64,000 bases of DNA from JAZUCL01 sp045639125 (lineage in GTDB: Bacteria; Bacillota; Clostridia; Oscillospirales; QAMX01), in the NCBI GenBank assembly GCA_045639125.1, contig JAZUCL010000006.1, forward strand, positions 42,276 through 106,275. The letters are read 5' to 3'. Numbering within the stretch: the first letter of the stretch is position 1; each line of letters begins with the position of its first letter. The position numbers and the translations under genes are program-made. This document shows positions 33,757-42,236 of this stretch, in pieces. Under the pieces are notes generated by a model. The model had not been told where the DNA came from and ran no database searches. It saw only the letters and a program-made list of their open reading frames with translations.

Positions 33757-34779
33757 ATGGAATTGTCACGGCAAAAAGTAGTCTTAGGGCTGTCAGGCGG
33801 TGTTGACTCTGCCGTATGTGCCTATATGCTAAAGGCAGACGGGTTCCATGTAACAGGAGTATTCCTCGAACTTGGTGATGATACTGACGCTCGTAATATT
33901 GCCTCGTCTGCCGGCATTGATTTTGTGTCAATTCCCATTGAGGACGAGTTGGAAAAGCACGTCAAAGCACCTTTTTGCGATGCATATTTGTCAGGCCGTA
34001 CTCCCAATCCTTGTATTATATGTAATCCACTTGTGAAGTTTAAGACGCTCTTTGACGTTGCCGACAGTATCGGTGCGTTTTACGTGTCGACAGGTCACTA
34101 CGCACGAATTGAAAATCGAAACAACGAATCTCGCCTCGTCACATCTGTAAGTGACAAGGACCAGACGTATATGCTACACAGACTTCCGATTGAGTGGCTA
34201 CCTCGTCTTACGTTCCCTCTCGGTACTCTCTCCTCAAAGGATATGGTACGCAAGAAGGCACACGAGTACGGCATTTCGGTTGCTGACAAGCCGGACAGTA
34301 TGGAAATTTGCTTTGTGCCTGACGGAGATTATGCCTCATTTGTGGAAAAGCGTGGCATCAAACCGCCTTGCGGTGACTTCGTCACAGAGGACGGACGAGT
34401 CCTTGGCACTCACAAGGGCATACACCGCTATACTGTCGGTATGAGACGGCATCTCGGTATCGCCACAGGTAAGCGGATATATGTAAAGGCAATTTGTCGG
34501 GATAAAAACCAAGTTATTCTTGCTGACGGTGACGATGTTTACGTTTCCTCTGTCACCGTAACCGATATAAATGTACAAACATCTGCCTTTCCTCCACTTC
34601 CGTTTCCCTGTACTGCACGAGTTCGGTACTCACGGACGTTTTCTCCATGTACGATAGTGTCAAGAGACGGCAACACGATAGTAGCGGAGTTTTCTCCCAG
34701 CATAAGAGCACCTGCACCCGGACAAAGTGCGGTATTTTATGACGGCGATGCAGTTTTGTGCGGTGGATTTATAAAGTAA
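33757..34779 (+). CDS. mnmA: tRNA-specific 2-thiouridylase MnmA
   Basis: A 340-residue enzyme that thiolates U34 of tRNA-Lys, -Glu and -Gln using persulfide sulfur. The PP-loop ATP site is LGLSGGVDSAVCAYML (about 10-25). The first catalytic cysteine is in GRTPNPCIICNPLVKF, and the second in KPDSMEICFVPDGDY (about 188). GIHRYTVGMRRHLGIATGKRIYV is the conserved central segment, and a beta-barrel domain ends the protein. Length is slightly below the usual 360. AAGGAG precedes the ATG. Confidence 0.95.
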   Translation: MELSRQKVVLGLSGGVDSAVCAYMLKADGFHVTGVFLELGDDTDARNIASSAGIDFVSIPIEDELEKHVKAPFCDAYLSGRTPNPCIICNPLVKFKTLFDVADSIGAFYVSTGHYARIENRNNESRLVTSVSDKDQTYMLHRLPIEWLPRLTFPLGTLSSKDMVRKKAHEYGISVADKPDSMEICFVPDGDYASFVEKRGIKPPCGDFVTEDGRVLGTHKGIHRYTVGMRRHLGIATGKRIYVKAICRDKNQVILADGDDVYVSSVTVTDINVQTSAFPPLPFPCTARVRYSRTFSPCTIVSRDGNTIVAEFSPSIRAPAPGQSAVFYDGDAVLCGGFIK

Positions 34780-34838
34780 AACTTAGATAGAAAGTAAAAA
34801 GGAACGGCTTAGAGCGTCGCTCTAAAGGACAGTTTTAA

Positions 34839-34877
34839 GAATACGGTATATCTCGAAAGAGGTATGCCGTATTTTTA
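34839..34877 (+). terminator. Terminator after mnmA
   Basis: AATACGGTATATCTC pairs with GAGGTATGCCGTATT, followed by TTTTA. A short palindrome, TTAGAGCG-t-CGCTCTAA, lies just upstream (about 34810-34826). Confidence 0.75.
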
Positions 34878-35009
34878 CATTTGTGAACACAAATGCAGTG
34901 CTTGTCAGTAAAAATGACAAGGCATAGATGAACAAAAAAGTTCTCTTTACACAAGGGAGGCATTTTGCTATCTCCCGGAATGTAATTGGATAAAAATTCA
35001 CTAAATATG

Positions 35010-35038
35010 TTTACAAATTGCAAAAATTGTGATATAAT
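35010..35038 (+). promoter_or_regulatory. Strong promoter of the 6S-like RNA
   Basis: TTTACA (35010-35015), a 17-bp spacer and TATAAT (35033-35038). The expected start base, G35045, is exactly the first base of the closing stem of the RNA. Confidence 0.75.
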
Positions 35039-35044
35039 GACTAT

Positions 35045-35254
35045 GCCAAACAATCTTAATATTCGTAGCCATAGGTGTATTTTCTATTTATGGGATATTA
35101 TGCCTTTTTTTGCTACACAATAAAACGAACTCATTTTGGTAAAAATGCAGCTCCCGTTTGATTGTGTAGTTTTATGCCTATGCTTCGAATAGATTGTTTG
35201 GCGACAATTGGAGTCTGCGTTTTTCGGTGCGTGACTTCGGTTGCGCACCTTTTT
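35045..35254 (+). ncRNA. ssrS: Candidate 6S RNA (long rod-like RNA with own promoter and terminator)
   Basis: A rod-shaped fold can be read directly. The closing stem is GCCAAACAATC (35045-35055) with GATTGTTTGGC (35192-35202), followed by TATTCG/CGAATA and AGC-c-ATAGG/CCTATGCT. A large asymmetric bubble (about 37 nt against 7 nt) follows, then a terminal stem CTACACAAT-aAAACG (35113-35127) with CGTTT-g-ATTGTGTAG (ending 35169), capped by a CATTTT/AAAATG hairpin. A terminator (GGTGCGTGA/TTGCGCACC, then TTTTT) ends at 35254. Closing stem, central bubble and terminal stem with a strong promoter is the layout of 6S RNA, which sequesters sigma-A RNA polymerase. A regulatory leader for the next gene is the alternative. 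Confidence 0.55.
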
Positions 35255-35274
35255 ATATGCTGATGGAGGGATAT

Positions 35275-35481
35275 ATGAACAATAAAATTCAAGAAAAGAG
35301 CATAGACATTACCGGTATTGAGCTTACGCCGGGGAAACCTACTGTTTGCCTTGGTAACGGCGAGCAAGGTTTTGAGTGTTGTTGCGACGAGTGTGATTAC
35401 TTTTTGCTATGTTTTCCTGAATTTGATGTTCAAATCAAAGATGATAGTATTGCTGCAAGTAAAGATAATACTACAAAATAG
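35275..35481 (+). CDS. Small cysteine-rich hypothetical protein
   Basis: A 68-residue protein of unknown function. The start at 35275 has GGAGGG 5 nt upstream. A central cluster, GFECCCDECDYFLLC, holds five cysteines in about 15 residues and could bind a metal or form disulfides. There is no signal peptide or membrane helix. It follows the terminator of the 6S-like RNA by 20 bp and has no obvious promoter of its own, so it may depend on read-through. A hairpin terminator follows. Confidence 0.6.
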   Translation: MNNKIQEKSIDITGIELTPGKPTVCLGNGEQGFECCCDECDYFLLCFPEFDVQIKDDSIAASKDNTTK

Positions 35482-35484
35482 TAA

Positions 35485-35523
35485 AAATGACAGAGAATGT
35501 AAAGTGTTTTCTGTCATTTTTGT
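35485..35523 (+). terminator. Terminator after the Cys-rich gene
   Basis: AAAATGACAGA pairs with TCTGTCATTTT, followed by TGTC. The presence of a dedicated terminator supports the small gene being real. Confidence 0.65.
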
Positions 35524-35610
35524 CGGTAAATAAGATATTCTTTTTAAGCATAAAAACTTCCTTAAGCGTACACAGCCTTTGCCGTTCCTTTTTTTGCACT
35601 TTGTTTGACA

Positions 35611-35870
35611 ATTCATAACTAAATAACTGGCGAAACCGAACCTATGGTCGTTTTCGCCCTGCAAGACATGGAAGAAATAATACAAATGCTCACGCAATTC
35701 TTAGTTTTGTTTTGCCAGACGGTAATCAGAAACACAAAATAAATGCCTTTCATTTACATAGTTAGTTTTGCAAAAAGGCTCATTTTTTCTTGCAACTTTC
35801 CAATTCATTCCTTTATTCGCCCGTTTCCCCCATTGAGAGGTGGAGATCGTCAACCTAGTCCGTCACGAGT
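35611..35870 (+). repeat. Dispersed intergenic repeat, degenerate copy 3
   Basis: AACTGGCGAAACCGAACCTA and GGTCGTTTTCGCCCTGCAAG correspond to module A with several changes. GCCAGACGGTAATCAGAAAC matches copy 2, and a module B (CTTGCAACTTTCCAATTCAT, CCTTTATTCGCCCGTTTCCC) follows. The module C hairpins are missing. It lies between convergent genes. Confidence 0.6.
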
Positions 35871-35925
35871 TTCATTTTGTAAAACCTGTACGAAACGGCA
35901 ACGCCGTTCTCATCTTACTCCACAA

Positions 35926-35959
35926 AAAAGAACGTGCGTCTTTTGACACACGTTCTTAA
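35926..35959 (-). terminator. Terminator of the sugar transporter operon
   Basis: AAGAACGTGCGTC pairs with GACACACGTTCTT around TTTT. On the minus strand it is followed by TTTTTTG. Confidence 0.75.
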
Positions 35960-35969
35960 ATAAACCCTA

Positions 35970-36842
35970 TTAACCCTTAACAGCACCAATCATAACACCC
36001 TTTACAAAGTAACGCTGAGCAAAGGGATATACGATAAGTACAGGAATCATAGTAACGACAACAGTCGCATTCTTCATAGCCTCGGGAGTGAGGTTTTCAG
36101 TGATTGCTTCACCAACATTGCCGGTTTCACCTTCAATAAGCATCTGACGAAGAACAACCTGCAACGGATATCGTTTTGAGTCGTTTAAGTAGATTACAGG
36201 AGCAAGGTAAGCGTTCCAATGTTGTAGGAAGAAAAACATTGAAACAGTAGCAATAGATGCTTTAGCCAAGGGTAGCATAATCTTAAGAAAGATTCTAAAT
36301 TCACTTGCACCGTCAATAGTAGCAGACTCGTGAAGTGACGGAGAAATTGATTCAAAGAAATTCTTAACAATGATCATGTGGTATGTAGAAACTGCAGTGG
36401 GCAAAACGAGAGCCCAAACAGTATCAAGCAAGTGAAGTCCGGAGACAAGAAGGAATGTAGGAATCAAACCGCCGGAGAAGAACATTGTAACTGCAATCAA
36501 TTTCATGAATACACTTTTTCCCCAAAAATTTGGACGAGATAAAGGGTACGCTGTAAGAGTCGCAAAAACAATTTGTACGAGAACACCAATAACAGTATAG
36601 TAGATAGTGTTAGCGTAAGCAAGTGGTACACGGTTATTAGACAAAATCAACTTGTATGCACCTAAATTAAATCCCATGGGATACCACTGTACGAAACCAC
36701 GAGTAATATAGTAGGTATCAGAGAAAGAAATGATAACACTACGATATACCGGGTAGAGGAAAATGAATCCAAACAACAGAAGTAAACCTATAACAACATA
36801 GTCAAAAGTTGTCAGTCTATTAAGTTTTGATTTTTTAGCCAT
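35970..36842 (-). CDS. Carbohydrate ABC transporter permease (YtcP/LplC-like)
   Basis: A 290-residue inner-membrane subunit of a CUT1-type importer with about six helices. The EAA loop, which docks the ATPase, is visible as SISPSLHESATIDGASEFRIFLKIMLPLAKAS (about 180-210). The N-terminal FDYVVIGLLLLFGFIFLYPVYRSVIISFSD and the C-terminal QRYFVKGVMIGAVKG end are typical of YtcP/LplC proteins that import oligosaccharides or glycuronides. The start is set at 36842, with GGAGG about 10 nt upstream. Pairs with the adjacent permease. Confidence 0.9.
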   Translation of the reverse strand: MAKKSKLNRLTTFDYVVIGLLLLFGFIFLYPVYRSVIISFSDTYYITRGFVQWYPMGFNLGAYKLILSNNRVPLAYANTIYYTVIGVLVQIVFATLTAYPLSRPNFWGKSVFMKLIAVTMFFSGGLIPTFLLVSGLHLLDTVWALVLPTAVSTYHMIIVKNFFESISPSLHESATIDGASEFRIFLKIMLPLAKASIATVSMFFFLQHWNAYLAPVIYLNDSKRYPLQVVLRQMLIEGETGNVGEAITENLTPEAMKNATVVVTMIPVLIVYPFAQRYFVKGVMIGAVKG

Positions 36843-36856
36843 TATCTCTCGCCTCC

Positions 36857-37813
36857 TTACCAAAGACCTGTATCAGAGAGTTTGCGGCTGATGAAGTTTG
36901 TAATCATCAACAGAATAAGTGATACAACAGAATTAAATAAACCAATGGCAGTACCAATAGCAAAGTTACCACCCTGAAGACCATATCTGTATACGTATGT
37001 ACTAAGTATATCAGCAACTTCCATAGTAGCAGGATTGTAAAGAATAAGAGTCTTCTCTGCACCAACGTTGATAATAGAACCACAGTCGAGAATAAGTAAT
37101 GTACAAATTGTAGGAAGAATAGAAGGTAAAGTAATGTACCAAATCTTCTTCAAACGACCACAGCCGTCAATATCAGCAGCCTCATAAAGTTGCTGGTCAA
37201 CATTGGACAAAGCGGCAAGGTAAACGATAGAACCGGTACCAACACCAGACCAAATACTTGTCACGTGGTAGATAGTTCTATACCATTGAGGTTTAATGAT
37301 AAAGAAGATGGGCTCATAACCCAAGGATTTGATAATAGCGTTAATAGCACCACTACCGGGAGAAAGAAGGTCCATTGCAAATGAACAGACGATAACAGTA
37401 GAAAGGAAACAAGGCAAGAAGGAGACAGACTGAACAGTCTTCTTAAGTCTCGGTAAGCGACACTCATTAAGTAAAATTGAGAAAATAATGGGGGTCGGGA
37501 AACTGAAGATCATACCTTGAATACCAATAACCAACGTATTTTTCAAAAGAGGCAAGAAGTTTTCGCTCATGAAAATTGCCTCAAAGTTTTTCCAACCAAT
37601 GAATGGGCTATCCCAAATACCGAGGAATGGTGAAAACTTCTGAAACGCTACGACAATACCATACATGGGAGCGTATTTGAATAAAGCGAAATATATAAGT
37701 CCGGGAAGAAAAATCAAAAGAAGGTGTCTGCTTTTTATGAACTTGCGTAAATGAGGATGGTCCTTTTTCGGCTTTGCCGGTGCAACGGCATTAACTGCTT
37801 GACTGGACAACAT
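36857..37813 (-). CDS. Carbohydrate ABC transporter permease (YteP/LplB-like)
   Basis: A 318-residue membrane subunit with about six helices. The opening LLLIFLPGLIYFALFKYAPMYGIVVAFQKFSP and the EAA loop YEAADIDGCGRLKKIWYITLPSILPT (about 220-245) place it in the LplB/YteP group. The start is set at 37813, with AAAGGG upstream. It lies 14 bp from the second permease and 320 bp downstream of the solute-binding gene. No ATPase gene is present, so a shared MsmX-type ATPase elsewhere is likely. Confidence 0.9.
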   Translation of the reverse strand: MLSSQAVNAVAPAKPKKDHPHLRKFIKSRHLLLIFLPGLIYFALFKYAPMYGIVVAFQKFSPFLGIWDSPFIGWKNFEAIFMSENFLPLLKNTLVIGIQGMIFSFPTPIIFSILLNECRLPRLKKTVQSVSFLPCFLSTVIVCSFAMDLLSPGSGAINAIIKSLGYEPIFFIIKPQWYRTIYHVTSIWSGVGTGSIVYLAALSNVDQQLYEAADIDGCGRLKKIWYITLPSILPTICTLLILDCGSIINVGAEKTLILYNPATMEVADILSTYVYRYGLQGGNFAIGTAIGLFNSVVSLILLMITNFISRKLSDTGLW

Positions 37814-38026
37814 ATAGCACCCTTTCATAATTTTGTAGTGGCGGTGAAGTGAACGCAAATGGCGAAGCCCTTTTCCGCATCTAAAACTCCCAAGCCGTCA
37901 GACGTTGAGCCGATTTCGGCTCGTCCCAAAGCCTTTTTTGCGGTGGGATTCCCTCAACTATGCCAACATATAAATTGTATGAATCTTGACACACTTGAGG
38001 AAATCCTGTACGCAGGGAAAATTATC

Positions 38027-38063
38027 ACTTGGAACGAAGAGCATAAAGCCCTTCGTTCCAAGT
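38027..38063 (-). terminator. Intercistronic stem-loop between binding protein and permeases
   Basis: ACTTGGAACGAAG (38027-38039) is a perfect inverted repeat of CTTCGTTCCAAGT (38051-38063). There is no clear T-run. Such stems after solute-binding genes can stabilise the upstream message or lower permease expression. The remaining 37814-38133 gap also has GAGCCGATTTCGGCTC (about 37907-37923) but no credible gene. Confidence 0.55.
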
Positions 38064-38133
38064 AAATTATAAACTAAATCATTTGGCTATTTTCAAACTT
38101 CAAAGATTAGCCTTATTATTTATGCCTTGACTA

Positions 38134-39732
38134 TTACTTAGCGTCATAACGAGCCTGTGCAGCGTTGTAAACTGCAAGGAGGTTGTCAACTTCGTAAAGT
38201 TTAGCGGACTCGTTAACCCACTTATCCCAATCAGCATCTGTGCCGTTTTCCATAACGTACTTCATGCAGAAAATAAAGGACTGGTCAACCAAGTCAGTAT
38301 TAAGGTCAACATAAATCTCGTTTTCTTCGTTAGTAAGAACAACAGAGGGGTCTGTCTCGGTGAAACCATTACCGTTAAGGATAACGTCAACACAACCCTG
38401 CTCGTTTTCAGTCAAAATGTGGTAGTGAGAGCGACGGTCTGTACGAAGGTACATTCCGCTATTCCACATACCGTACTTTTCGCCGAGTGTGTTAATGTCA
38501 ACTACGCCTGTGAGTTCGGGGTCTGTATAAACAGGTACGCCATTCTCATCATAGTTGAACCATTCGCCTTCAATACCGATAGTCTCAAGTTCAGCACCAG
38601 AGGGGCTGTAGAAGTAGTCAACCAACTTACAAGCGATTTCCCAGTTCTCTGTAACTGCGGAAATTGCCATACCGGATTCGCTCAAACGAGGCAATGTGTA
38701 TGTCTTACCAGTTGGACCCCAAGGTGCAGCACCTTCAAGGTCGTACTCAGGCTGCTCTGCTGCAACCTGCTGCTCCAAAAGATTTGTTCTTGAAATCCAG
38801 TCCCATGTAACGAAAGACTTTTCGGGAGCGGCAAACTTTGCAGTCCAGTCTGCTGCTGTATTTGTAAGGAACTCTGGGTCAAGAAGACCCTCGTTGTAGA
38901 ATGTCTTGTACCAGTCAAGAATTTCCTTCATCTCAGGAAGGAAGAAGCCGTATTCCCAAAGACCTGTGTCTTCATTGTATGTGAATGGGAACTGACCGCC
39001 GTTGATGTCCCAACCTGCAGCATTTACTCTCCAGATGTCGTTACCAGTCTTTGCGGAGAAGGGGTAGGACTCGGGATAGATTTCCTTTAATGTCTTCAAA
39101 GTCTCATAGAAACCAACTGTGTCGCCGGGCTCCCAAACGGTAAGGTTGTTCTTGTCGAAGATGTCCTTACGATACATCCACATGTGGTTTACGTCTCTGT
39201 TCAAGTCGTATTTGGGAAGTTCATAAAGAGCACCTGTGTCAGATGACTTGCTCTTTAAGTACCATTCATTTTCTTCCTGACGAAGGATGCCAAACATGTT
39301 GGGCATATTTTCTTCCTGAGTTGTAAGATCTACGTATGCACCCTGCTCGCCGTAAATGTCAAGGTTATTGCCACCTACGCAGATGTTGGGGATATTGCCG
39401 GAAGCAAGCATAGTATTGATCTTCTCTTCACTAGCGTCTGCCGGAACATTCAAAATGTTGATGTAAACGCCTGTACGCTTGAAAACTTCCTGAACAAGAG
39501 GACTGTCTGCCCACTCTATGTTGTCGTGAGCGGTCATCCATGTGATGTCAACTCTCTCATCGGTGAGAGGAAGAACGAGGCCGCCAACATCGCCGTAATC
39601 GGCAACATCAGAGCCAGTAGCAGATGGATCTGCTGAGGGGTCTGTTGCGACAGGATTGCCTGAGTTACAACCTGCAAACAGGGTAACAATCATCAATGCC
39701 GCAAGTATAAGTGCAAGTGTGCGTTTTGTCAT
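38134..39732 (-). CDS. Extracellular solute-binding lipoprotein of the sugar ABC transporter
   Basis: A 532-residue lipoprotein that captures the sugar outside the cell. The signal peptide MTKRTLALILAALMIVTLF is followed by the lipobox AGC (Cys near 22) and a Ser/Asp/Pro-rich linker, then a large two-lobe binding protein of the YtcQ/LplA group (about 500 residues). Examples are DERVDITWMTAHDNIEW, YGEQGAYVDLT and HMWMYRKDIFDKNNL. The start at 39732 has AGGAGGG upstream. The substrate is unknown. Relatives bind oligosaccharides from plant or host glycans. Confidence 0.9.
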   Translation of the reverse strand: MTKRTLALILAALMIVTLFAGCNSGNPVATDPSADPSATGSDVADYGDVGGLVLPLTDERVDITWMTAHDNIEWADSPLVQEVFKRTGVYINILNVPADASEEKINTMLASGNIPNICVGGNNLDIYGEQGAYVDLTTQEENMPNMFGILRQEENEWYLKSKSSDTGALYELPKYDLNRDVNHMWMYRKDIFDKNNLTVWEPGDTVGFYETLKTLKEIYPESYPFSAKTGNDIWRVNAAGWDINGGQFPFTYNEDTGLWEYGFFLPEMKEILDWYKTFYNEGLLDPEFLTNTAADWTAKFAAPEKSFVTWDWISRTNLLEQQVAAEQPEYDLEGAAPWGPTGKTYTLPRLSESGMAISAVTENWEIACKLVDYFYSPSGAELETIGIEGEWFNYDENGVPVYTDPELTGVVDINTLGEKYGMWNSGMYLRTDRRSHYHILTENEQGCVDVILNGNGFTETDPSVVLTNEENEIYVDLNTDLVDQSFIFCMKYVMENGTDADWDKWVNESAKLYEVDNLLAVYNAAQARYDAK

Positions 39733-39831
39733 GAGATTTCCCTCCTGATAAAATATTGGGTATGTATATACCTCTTTTTCAAAGTATAAACGGCATAGAA
39801 CTCCCATGCAGTCCTCTACTTCGTAATAGGA

Positions 39832-39860
39832 ATTTTATCATAAGATTTAGTAATTGTCAA
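39832..39860 (-). promoter_or_regulatory. Promoter of the sugar transporter operon
   Basis: TTGACA (39855-39860), a 17-bp spacer and TAAAAT (39832-39837) on the minus strand, 100 bp before the start. The remainder of the 500-bp divergent gap (39861-40150) is AT-rich and shows no gene. Confidence 0.6.
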
Positions 39861-40151
39861 TATATTACACTTGAGATTTTTTGAAAAATTTCATTTTCTC
39901 CACAATTAAACTGTTTTGATAGCCCTTTAATTCTTCATAGATTTTGCATTTTTTGATAATTTATCCATATATTGCTTTAATTAAGTTGCGGAATTTAATT
40001 TTTGTGCATTTAGACAACATATATCCGCCATTTAATAATTTTGTGGTGGACGTGTGAACTTAAATTACTGACACTCTTCCATATTTCCAAAAACAATAAT
40101 GTATGAACCTTTTTTGTCAGGGAAAAATATTTGTGTATCTTACGGTTTTTC

Positions 40152-40181
40152 TTGCAGATTTTATCTTTTATGAGTTATAAT
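40152..40181 (+). promoter_or_regulatory. Promoter of malQ
   Basis: TTGCAG (40152-40157), an 18-bp spacer and TATAAT (40176-40181), 49 bp before malQ. Confidence 0.5.
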
Positions 40182-40230
40182 ATGGTTATAGTATATATAT
40201 TATCAAAGACATTATTAAAGGAGATTTGCC

Positions 40231-41682
40231 ATGTCCCGCACATCAGGTATTTTACTCCCTGTTTTTTCTCTGCCGTCACCTTACGGTATCGGTGACTTAG
40301 GTGACGAAGCGTATCGGTTCGTTGATTTTCTTGCAGATGCCGGGCAGAAGTTATGGCAGGTGTTGCCAATACACCCTACGTCTATTGGCGACAGTCCCTA
40401 CCAGTCACCGTCTGCCTTTGCAGGTAATCCCTACTTTATAAGTCTCGACCGTCTTGTGTCTGACGGACTACTTATGGAAAGTGAGTTGCCTAAAAGAAGT
40501 AGTGGTTTAATAGACTACGGCTCATTATACGAAACTCGCCGCTCATTACTTGCCGCCGCTTTCGCTCGTTTTAACCATGACAGCGAAGACTTTCTCCGTT
40601 TCTGTCGTGATGAGATGGACTGGCTTGACGACTACGCTCTTTTTTCCGCACTAAAGGATCATTTTAACTGTGCATACACATCGTTTCCCGACGACGTTAA
40701 GCGTAGAGACGAAGATGCTCTTAAAAATTACAAGGATTTACTCCACGTACAGATAATGTACCATAAGGTAGTGCAGTATCTATTCTTTAACCAGTGGTTT
40801 GCCCTTAAAAGATACGCAAATGAACGTGGAGTTCGTATTGTAGGTGATATTCCCTTATATGTTGCCGCCGATTCGGCAGATGTGTGGGCAAATCCAAAAG
40901 AGTTCCACCTTGACGAAAATATTGAGCCGTATGTTGTTGCCGGTGTCCCTCCGGACATATACTGTCCTGACGGACAGCGGTGGGGTAATCCTATATATAA
41001 CTACGAGGTAATGGCAGAAAACGGCTACAGTTGGTGGCGAAAGCGTATTCGTGCGTCGAAGAGGCTTTACGACGTATTGCGTATCGACCATTTCTTAGGA
41101 ATTACTCGCTACTGGGAAGTACCTGCAGATGCCGAGACGGCAGCAACAGGTCAGTGGCGTGACGGCCCAGCAGATGCACTGCTTTCTGTTATTGACAGTG
41201 AACGTGGCAATCTTGACGTAATAGCGGAGGATTTAGGCGTATTTAATCCTGACTCAGACGCTTTGCGTATGCGTTTTAACTATCCCGGTATGGGCGTTCT
41301 TCTGTTTATGGACGAGAGCGATAAAAACCCCTTTGTTCCGTATCGGTTAACGCAAAATGAGGTAGTGTACGTAGGCACTCACGACAACGATACAGCCTTG
41401 GGATTTGCCCTTAAAGGCGGTGACTCTGTCAATTTTGTTATGAAGTATACGGATACAAAATCAGTAGATGATTTGCCGGACGCTTTTATTCGCCTTGCAC
41501 TCTCCAGTGTGTGCGATACGGCTGTTATTGCCATGCAGGATTGGCTTTGTCTTGACAGTAATGCTCGAATGAATGTACCCGGTGAGGTGGGGCTCAGTTG
41601 GCGGTGGCGGCTTAACGACAGTAGCCAGTATATGTCTTTATGTGATAAAATCCGTACTCTCACTCAGTTATATGGAAGATAA
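40231..41682 (+). CDS. malQ: 4-alpha-glucanotransferase (amylomaltase)
   Basis: A 483-residue GH77 enzyme moving glucan segments between maltodextrins. Family motifs in order are SGILLPVFSLPSPYGIGDLGDEAYRFVDFL, WQVLPIHPT, SPYQSPSAFAGNPYFISL, GDIPLYVAADSADVWANP, VAGVPPDIYCPDGQRWGNPIY, LRIDHFLGITRYWEVPA with the nucleophile aspartate, IAEDLGV with the acid/base glutamate, and YVGTHDNDT. Length is normal. It faces away from the sugar transporter across a shared intergenic region, suggesting a common glycan theme. Confidence 0.95.
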   Translation: MSRTSGILLPVFSLPSPYGIGDLGDEAYRFVDFLADAGQKLWQVLPIHPTSIGDSPYQSPSAFAGNPYFISLDRLVSDGLLMESELPKRSSGLIDYGSLYETRRSLLAAAFARFNHDSEDFLRFCRDEMDWLDDYALFSALKDHFNCAYTSFPDDVKRRDEDALKNYKDLLHVQIMYHKVVQYLFFNQWFALKRYANERGVRIVGDIPLYVAADSADVWANPKEFHLDENIEPYVVAGVPPDIYCPDGQRWGNPIYNYEVMAENGYSWWRKRIRASKRLYDVLRIDHFLGITRYWEVPADAETAATGQWRDGPADALLSVIDSERGNLDVIAEDLGVFNPDSDALRMRFNYPGMGVLLFMDESDKNPFVPYRLTQNEVVYVGTHDNDTALGFALKGGDSVNFVMKYTDTKSVDDLPDAFIRLALSSVCDTAVIAMQDWLCLDSNARMNVPGEVGLSWRWRLNDSSQYMSLCDKIRTLTQLYGR

Positions 41683-41713
41683 ATTTCTCCCCTTGTGAAT
41701 AGCATAAGGGGAG
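41683..41713 (+). terminator. Terminator after malQ
   Basis: AATTTCTCCCCTT pairs with AAGGGGAGATT around GTGAATAGCAT, followed by ATTTAT. Confidence 0.6.
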
Positions 41714-41730
41714 ATTATTTATATCTTCGT

Positions 41731-41835
41731 CACACGTTCCGTCCGTTATTGACGGAAAGTGTGCCTGCGGTCGCTTTCCGCCGTACATCACTCGGAAAAG
41801 ATAAAGTAAATACTTATTTCTTAGGTTTTATTTGC
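41731..41835 (+). repeat. Dispersed intergenic repeat, copy 4 (module A)
   Basis: CACACGTTCCGTCCGTTATT, then GACGGAAAGTGTGCCTGCGG and TCGCTTTCCGCC, CATCACTCGG and AAATACTTATTTCTTAGG. It lies between malQ and the minD-like gene. Confidence 0.6.
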
Positions 41836-41973
41836 AAAACTAAAATAATGCCAAAAAATTTCCCTTTCCACAAGGTATACACAAGTTAAAACTCTTTGCA
41901 TAATACAAAAACCTACCTGTTTTTGCAAAATTCACGGGTGTTTATATAGTTTTTCTTCCGCACCAAACAAGAG

Positions 41974-42003
41974 TTTTCCACATTATCCACAGGTTTTTCC
42001 ACA
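41974..42003 (+). other. Three-box DnaA binding cluster
   Basis: TTTTCCACA (41974-41982), TTATCCACA (41983-41991, the perfect consensus) and TTTTCCACA (41995-42003) lie on one strand within 30 bp. AT-rich sequence follows. It is upstream of a MinD-like gene and 16 kb from dnaA. It may be a DnaA-controlled regulatory site, a DnaA-titration site or part of a second origin module. Confidence 0.55.
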
Positions 42004-42236
42004 AATTTTTGATTGGCACATAAAATTTTTTCTTGCCTATATCTTGCAGAATCAGCGAAAAACAAAGCATATATTGTGAAAATATCTGTATACACAGTAT
42101 AAAATCACGCTGTTTTCGTCAAAGTGCCACAAAATTAGGCATAAAAATGAAACATCTTGCCACTTGTACTTGGAAAAAGTTTGTTGTATAATAATCTTGG
42201 TAAGTTATATTAAAACAAAGGACGGCAAAAAACGTC

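Noticed and set aside
37859..38065. 68-codon open frame between binding-protein and permease genes
   Set aside because: No ribosome site, contains the stem-loop, and lies opposite to the operon; judged non-coding.
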